The notes beneath the pieces were generated by a model, which had not been told where the DNA came from, did no database searches, and saw only the letters and a program-made list of their open reading frames with translations. DNA of 64,000 nt from JAAURB01 sp049649525. Its GTDB lineage: Bacteria; Cyanobacteriota; Cyanobacteriia; Cyanobacteriales; Microcoleaceae. The position numbers and the translations under genes are program-made. This document shows, piece by piece, positions 61,095-64,000 of the stretch. The stretch's first letter is position 1. Each line of letters opens with the position of its first letter. The stretch lies in the NCBI GenBank assembly GCA_049649525.1, contig JBARZE010000046.1, positions 11,656 to 75,655 on the forward strand, in the 5' to 3' direction.

Positions 61095-64000
61095 TTAACG
61101 ACTGAGAATGTATACCCAATCTTGGCTATCTGGGGGAGAGAACGTCACCGTATCGTTACCCGTATAAGTTCCGACATTAGTGTAAGTTCCTTCACGCGGA
61201 TCAAAGCGTTGGATATCGTAAGTGTGAGTTTGGTTTGTATCTAAGTCAATAGAATAGGTACCGCTATTACCCCGTACATAAGCGACATACTCCTCTCCGA
61301 TATCAGCCAATAAATATTCTGTACCAGGGCCGCCAATCAATTCATCGTGAGGTTCAAGTTCCCACCATTCCCGGTCTGTAAACAGGGTTTTAATGTGTTG
61401 AACATCTTCTTCCCAATCATCATTACGGGGATCATTGGGGTTGAATGGACCGGGGTCACGGCGACCGCCAAAATAAGTGGTACCCCAACCTGTCACCAAA
61501 TGAGTACCAGCCATGACGATATCGTAACTAGCATGACGAATATCCTCTAATGTCTCACTATTGGGTTTATCAACTTGGCCATCTCCGTTAGAATCTCGCA
61601 GATAGTAGGCATATTCAGAATTAACAACCGGTTTGTTTTCATCTCGTGATATCAGTGCCTGTTTATGCAAACCGGTATACATTTGCATATAATCCCCTAA
61701 ATCTGTCCAGGACTCGTCTCCGAACTCCCTCGAGGATCGAGTTGCGTGAATCGTAATCATCCGGTCGTGAGGGTCTGTGGCATCAATATGCTGACCAATT
61801 TCACGGTAATTACTGGCATTTAGGGTTTCGTTATATTCCCCAGAGACAATGAAGACGACGTTGTGGGCGCTATAACGAGCCGTAACATACTCAGCATACT
61901 GCAGACGGTCGGCTTGAGAACTAAAGTCATTCCTCCACCCTTGCGCCCATTCCAGCATATAACCTGTGGTAATTCCCAAGTCATTCATATACTCAATCCG
62001 GCGGTCAAGTTCTTGGAAGTAACCGGGGTTAAGGTCGCGGCCTTTTGTGCCTTCCCATAAATTCCCGCCTTCGTTGGGGTCTTCGCCAAAGTCGGCATGA
62101 ATATAGTTAAACCCTTGGCTGGCGCGGGTATCGAGATAGTCTAAAACGGTGTCACGGTTGAGATTTTCTTCGGGTACGGTTCGACCGAGTCGCCAGTTGG
62201 TATCGCCAAAGAAGTAGAAAGGTGTACCATCTTCATATTGGAAATAGTAAGGAGAATCAGGTTTAGCTTCAATGCCGCCTTTGTTATTGGAATTAACGAC
62301 CTCAAATGACCCCGACTCACCATCAAGTCCCGCGTCGTTTGAGTCAATTGTCCAACTCCATTGACCTTTGACTTCTGGAGAAAAGCGGAATTTCCAGGTA
62401 TCTCCGCCGTCCCAGAATAAAGGAATATCAGCCGTTTGGTTATTAGGCCCAGTAAAGGTGGCGGTTGCGTCTACTTGTCGGTAAGGATTACTGTAGTTAC
62501 CCGCATCACTAAAAGATTGCTCAAAAATATCATATTGTCCAACAGTATCATCTGCGTTAGAGATATTGACGGCAAAGCTACCTAAATTAGACCCAGAAAT
62601 AAAGTTGTTGCTGGTATCACTCACCTGATTATCTTGCAGGGAGATCGTGTAATTTCCGTTATCGGCATCATCCCAACTGCCGCCAGCCGCATCAATTTCA
62701 TAGGTTGCTGTAATGACAGCCCCTTGATTATTTGTGACCGTATTGACGAGTGTAGCAGTTTGGCTAAATCCACCGGGACCAGTAACACGTACATCAGAGT
62801 CATCAATGGTACCGTCATCAACGGCTGTATCGTCGGTGTAAGTGACGTTAAATTGATAATCACTCCCCCCACCATTGATAATATCGCTGGCGGCTAAAGC
62901 GGTTGTCGGGGCTGTGGTATCGGCAACCAGTTCAGGGACATCGACTTGGAAACTACCCAGGGTGTCTCCCGCAACAAAGTTATTACTCGTATCGCTAACT
63001 TCATCATCTCGTAACACCACGGTATAAGTGCCGTTATCGGCATCATCCCAACTGTTGCCTGGGGCATCGACTTGATAAGAGGCGGTGACGGATGCAGTAT
63101 TGTTGTTACTATTTGCCCCGAGAAATGTTGCTTCTGCATCAAAGCCATCGGGTGTCGTGACGAAAATATCACTGGCATCGAAGGTGGTAATATCAACGGC
63201 TTCATCATCAGTATAAGTGACGTTAAAGGTATGAAAACCGCCTCCGGCTGCTGTGACATTAGTAACCGTTAAATCGGCAGTTGGAGCAGTATTATCTATA
63301 TTATTATTATCTGCTGTGACTGCAACTGTAACCGTGGCTGTATCTGTACCCCCGTTACCATCGGAAACGGTGTAATTAAAGCTATCTGTCCCGGTAAAAT
63401 TAGTCGCTGGGGTATAACTGAAACTGCCGTTATTATTGAGACTAACGTTTCCGCCCGATGTGGAATTATTGTCAAAATTACTAACTGTTAAATTATCGCC
63501 ATCTGCATCACTATCATTACTCAAAACCCCGTTAGCAGTATTGATATTGAGGGTATTATTTTCTAAAACGCTGTAGCTATCATTGCCAGCTTGGGGACTC
63601 GTATTGGTATTGTTATTGTTATTGTTATTGTTATTATTATTGGTATTATTATTATTTCCGACAGGCTTTAACTCAATATAATCGACTCGGGCAAGTTCTC
63701 CAACATTTCTCAATCCTTTAAGAACCACGTTACTATTAGAATCAAGTGTTAATGATTGAGTCAGAGTCCGTTCGACGAGATTATCAGCTTCTGCACTTTT
63801 CCCACCTAAATTGAGATCAAAACGCCAACTATCAATTGAATTGCCATCAACTTCAACTTCCATTGTGGAGTTGCCATCAGTTTCATCAAAGTAAGCAACC
63901 GTTAATTCATAAGTACCGGGAGTGCCATTAAAGTCGAGGGTGGCTGTGCCTTGTCTGCCGTTTTTACCCACTTTTATCATAGTGTCTCCGGAGGCAAAAT
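61095..64000 (-). CDS. Large extracellular DUF5060/DUF4038 glycosidase-like multidomain protein, cut by window edge
   Basis: The frame is open to the right edge (FASGDT precedes the ATG at 63980 in frame), so the N-terminus is missing. Numbering from that Met: 1-105 a CBM6-like carbohydrate-binding module; 108-127 an Asn-rich linker; 130-222 a cadherin-like repeat (NGSFSYTPATNFTGTDSFNY); 230-350 and 352-472 two copies of a beta domain; 480-565 a DUF5060 domain (FWDGGDTWKFRFSPEVKGQW); 575-880 a TIM barrel of the DUF4038/apiosidase-like type with Glu candidates in FIVSGEYNE and VVNSEYAYYL; 885-961 a beta domain. It is likely secreted and acts on plant-type or exopolysaccharides; the substrate is unknown. 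Confidence 0.82.
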   Translation of the reverse strand, partial: FASGDTMIKVGKNGRQGTATLDFNGTPGTYELTVAYFDETDGNSTMEVEVDGNSIDSWRFDLNLGGKSAEADNLVERTLTQSLTLDSNSNVVLKGLRNVGELARVDYIELKPVGNNNNTNNNNNNNNNNNTNTSPQAGNDSYSVLENNTLNINTANGVLSNDSDADGDNLTVSNFDNNSTSGGNVSLNNNGSFSYTPATNFTGTDSFNYTVSDGNGGTDTATVTVAVTADNNNIDNTAPTADLTVTNVTAAGGGFHTFNVTYTDDEAVDITTFDASDIFVTTPDGFDAEATFLGANSNNNTASVTASYQVDAPGNSWDDADNGTYTVVLRDDEVSDTSNNFVAGDTLGSFQVDVPELVADTTAPTTALAASDIINGGGSDYQFNVTYTDDTAVDDGTIDDSDVRVTGPGGFSQTATLVNTVTNNQGAVITATYEIDAAGGSWDDADNGNYTISLQDNQVSDTSNNFISGSNLGSFAVNISNADDTVGQYDIFEQSFSDAGNYSNPYRQVDATATFTGPNNQTADIPLFWDGGDTWKFRFSPEVKGQWSWTIDSNDAGLDGESGSFEVVNSNNKGGIEAKPDSPYYFQYEDGTPFYFFGDTNWRLGRTVPEENLNRDTVLDYLDTRASQGFNYIHADFGEDPNEGGNLWEGTKGRDLNPGYFQELDRRIEYMNDLGITTGYMLEWAQGWRNDFSSQADRLQYAEYVTARYSAHNVVFIVSGEYNETLNASNYREIGQHIDATDPHDRMITIHATRSSREFGDESWTDLGDYMQMYTGLHKQALISRDENKPVVNSEYAYYLRDSNGDGQVDKPNSETLEDIRHASYDIVMAGTHLVTGWGTTYFGGRRDPGPFNPNDPRNDDWEEDVQHIKTLFTDREWWELEPHDELIGGPGTEYLLADIGEEYVAYVRGNSGTYSIDLDTNQTHTYDIQRFDPREGTYTNVGTYTGNDTVTFSPPDSQDWVYILSR

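Overview
This window comes from a cyanobacterium, probably a filamentous oscillatorialean type. The evidence is the photosynthesis-specific genes (psaX, the orange carotenoid protein with its recovery protein FRP, nblA, a GUN4-domain protein), many HIP1 octamers (GCGATCGC), cyanobacterial families (DUF29, DUF3368/UPF0175, FHA-fused class A PBP) and a cyanobacterial-type three-repeat Pho box. Species cannot be named from the sequence alone.

Layout. 0-3.3 kb: a GH116 glucosidase running off the left edge, an RTX-like protein carrying a decayed internal duplication, and an HD-domain protein. 3.6-9.1 kb: two adjacent co-directional multidomain P-loop proteins (HTH-TIR-AAA and AAA-GAFx4), a candidate signalling or defence pair. 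9.5-17.6 kb: housekeeping and photosynthesis genes (GUN4 protein, psaX, frp-ocp, a DJ-1 family protein, a frameshifted SET gene, dnaX). 18.3-25.5 kb: a tightly packed plus-strand operon (GT2, cyclase, NeuA-like cytidylyltransferase, 2-hydroxyacid dehydrogenase, SDR), then a toxin-antitoxin pair, a sulfotransferase, DUF29 and an MptE-like protein. 25.5-28.5 kb: an island of live and broken toxin-antitoxin genes, three copies of a dispersed repeat and a truncated copy of the MptE-like gene. 28.8-44.7 kb: a long minus-strand glycan cluster with four sulfotransferases, three methyltransferase-like proteins and three giant TPR/MptE/glycosyltransferase fusions. 45.3-52 kb: nadE, nblA and the pstSCAB phosphate transporter with its Pho box. 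53.3-55.6 kb: bioB, bioY, lspA. 55.6-58.3 kb: IS200/IS605-type elements, both damaged. 58.4-64 kb: FHA-PBP, tRNA-Phe and a large extracellular glycosidase-like protein running off the right edge.

How the genes work together. The 18-45 kb interval reads as one cell-surface glycan locus, split by a toxin-antitoxin and repeat island. A CMP-sugar is probably made by the first operon, transferred or assembled by the MptE-like and GT2/GT4 fusion proteins, then sulfated and methylated. Five divergent sulfotransferases and four copies of MptE-like sequence, three of them full domains, in one locus is the most striking content. I know of no described pathway matching this gene set, but that is memory, not a search. 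The TIR/AAA/GAF pair is the second candidate for an undescribed system.
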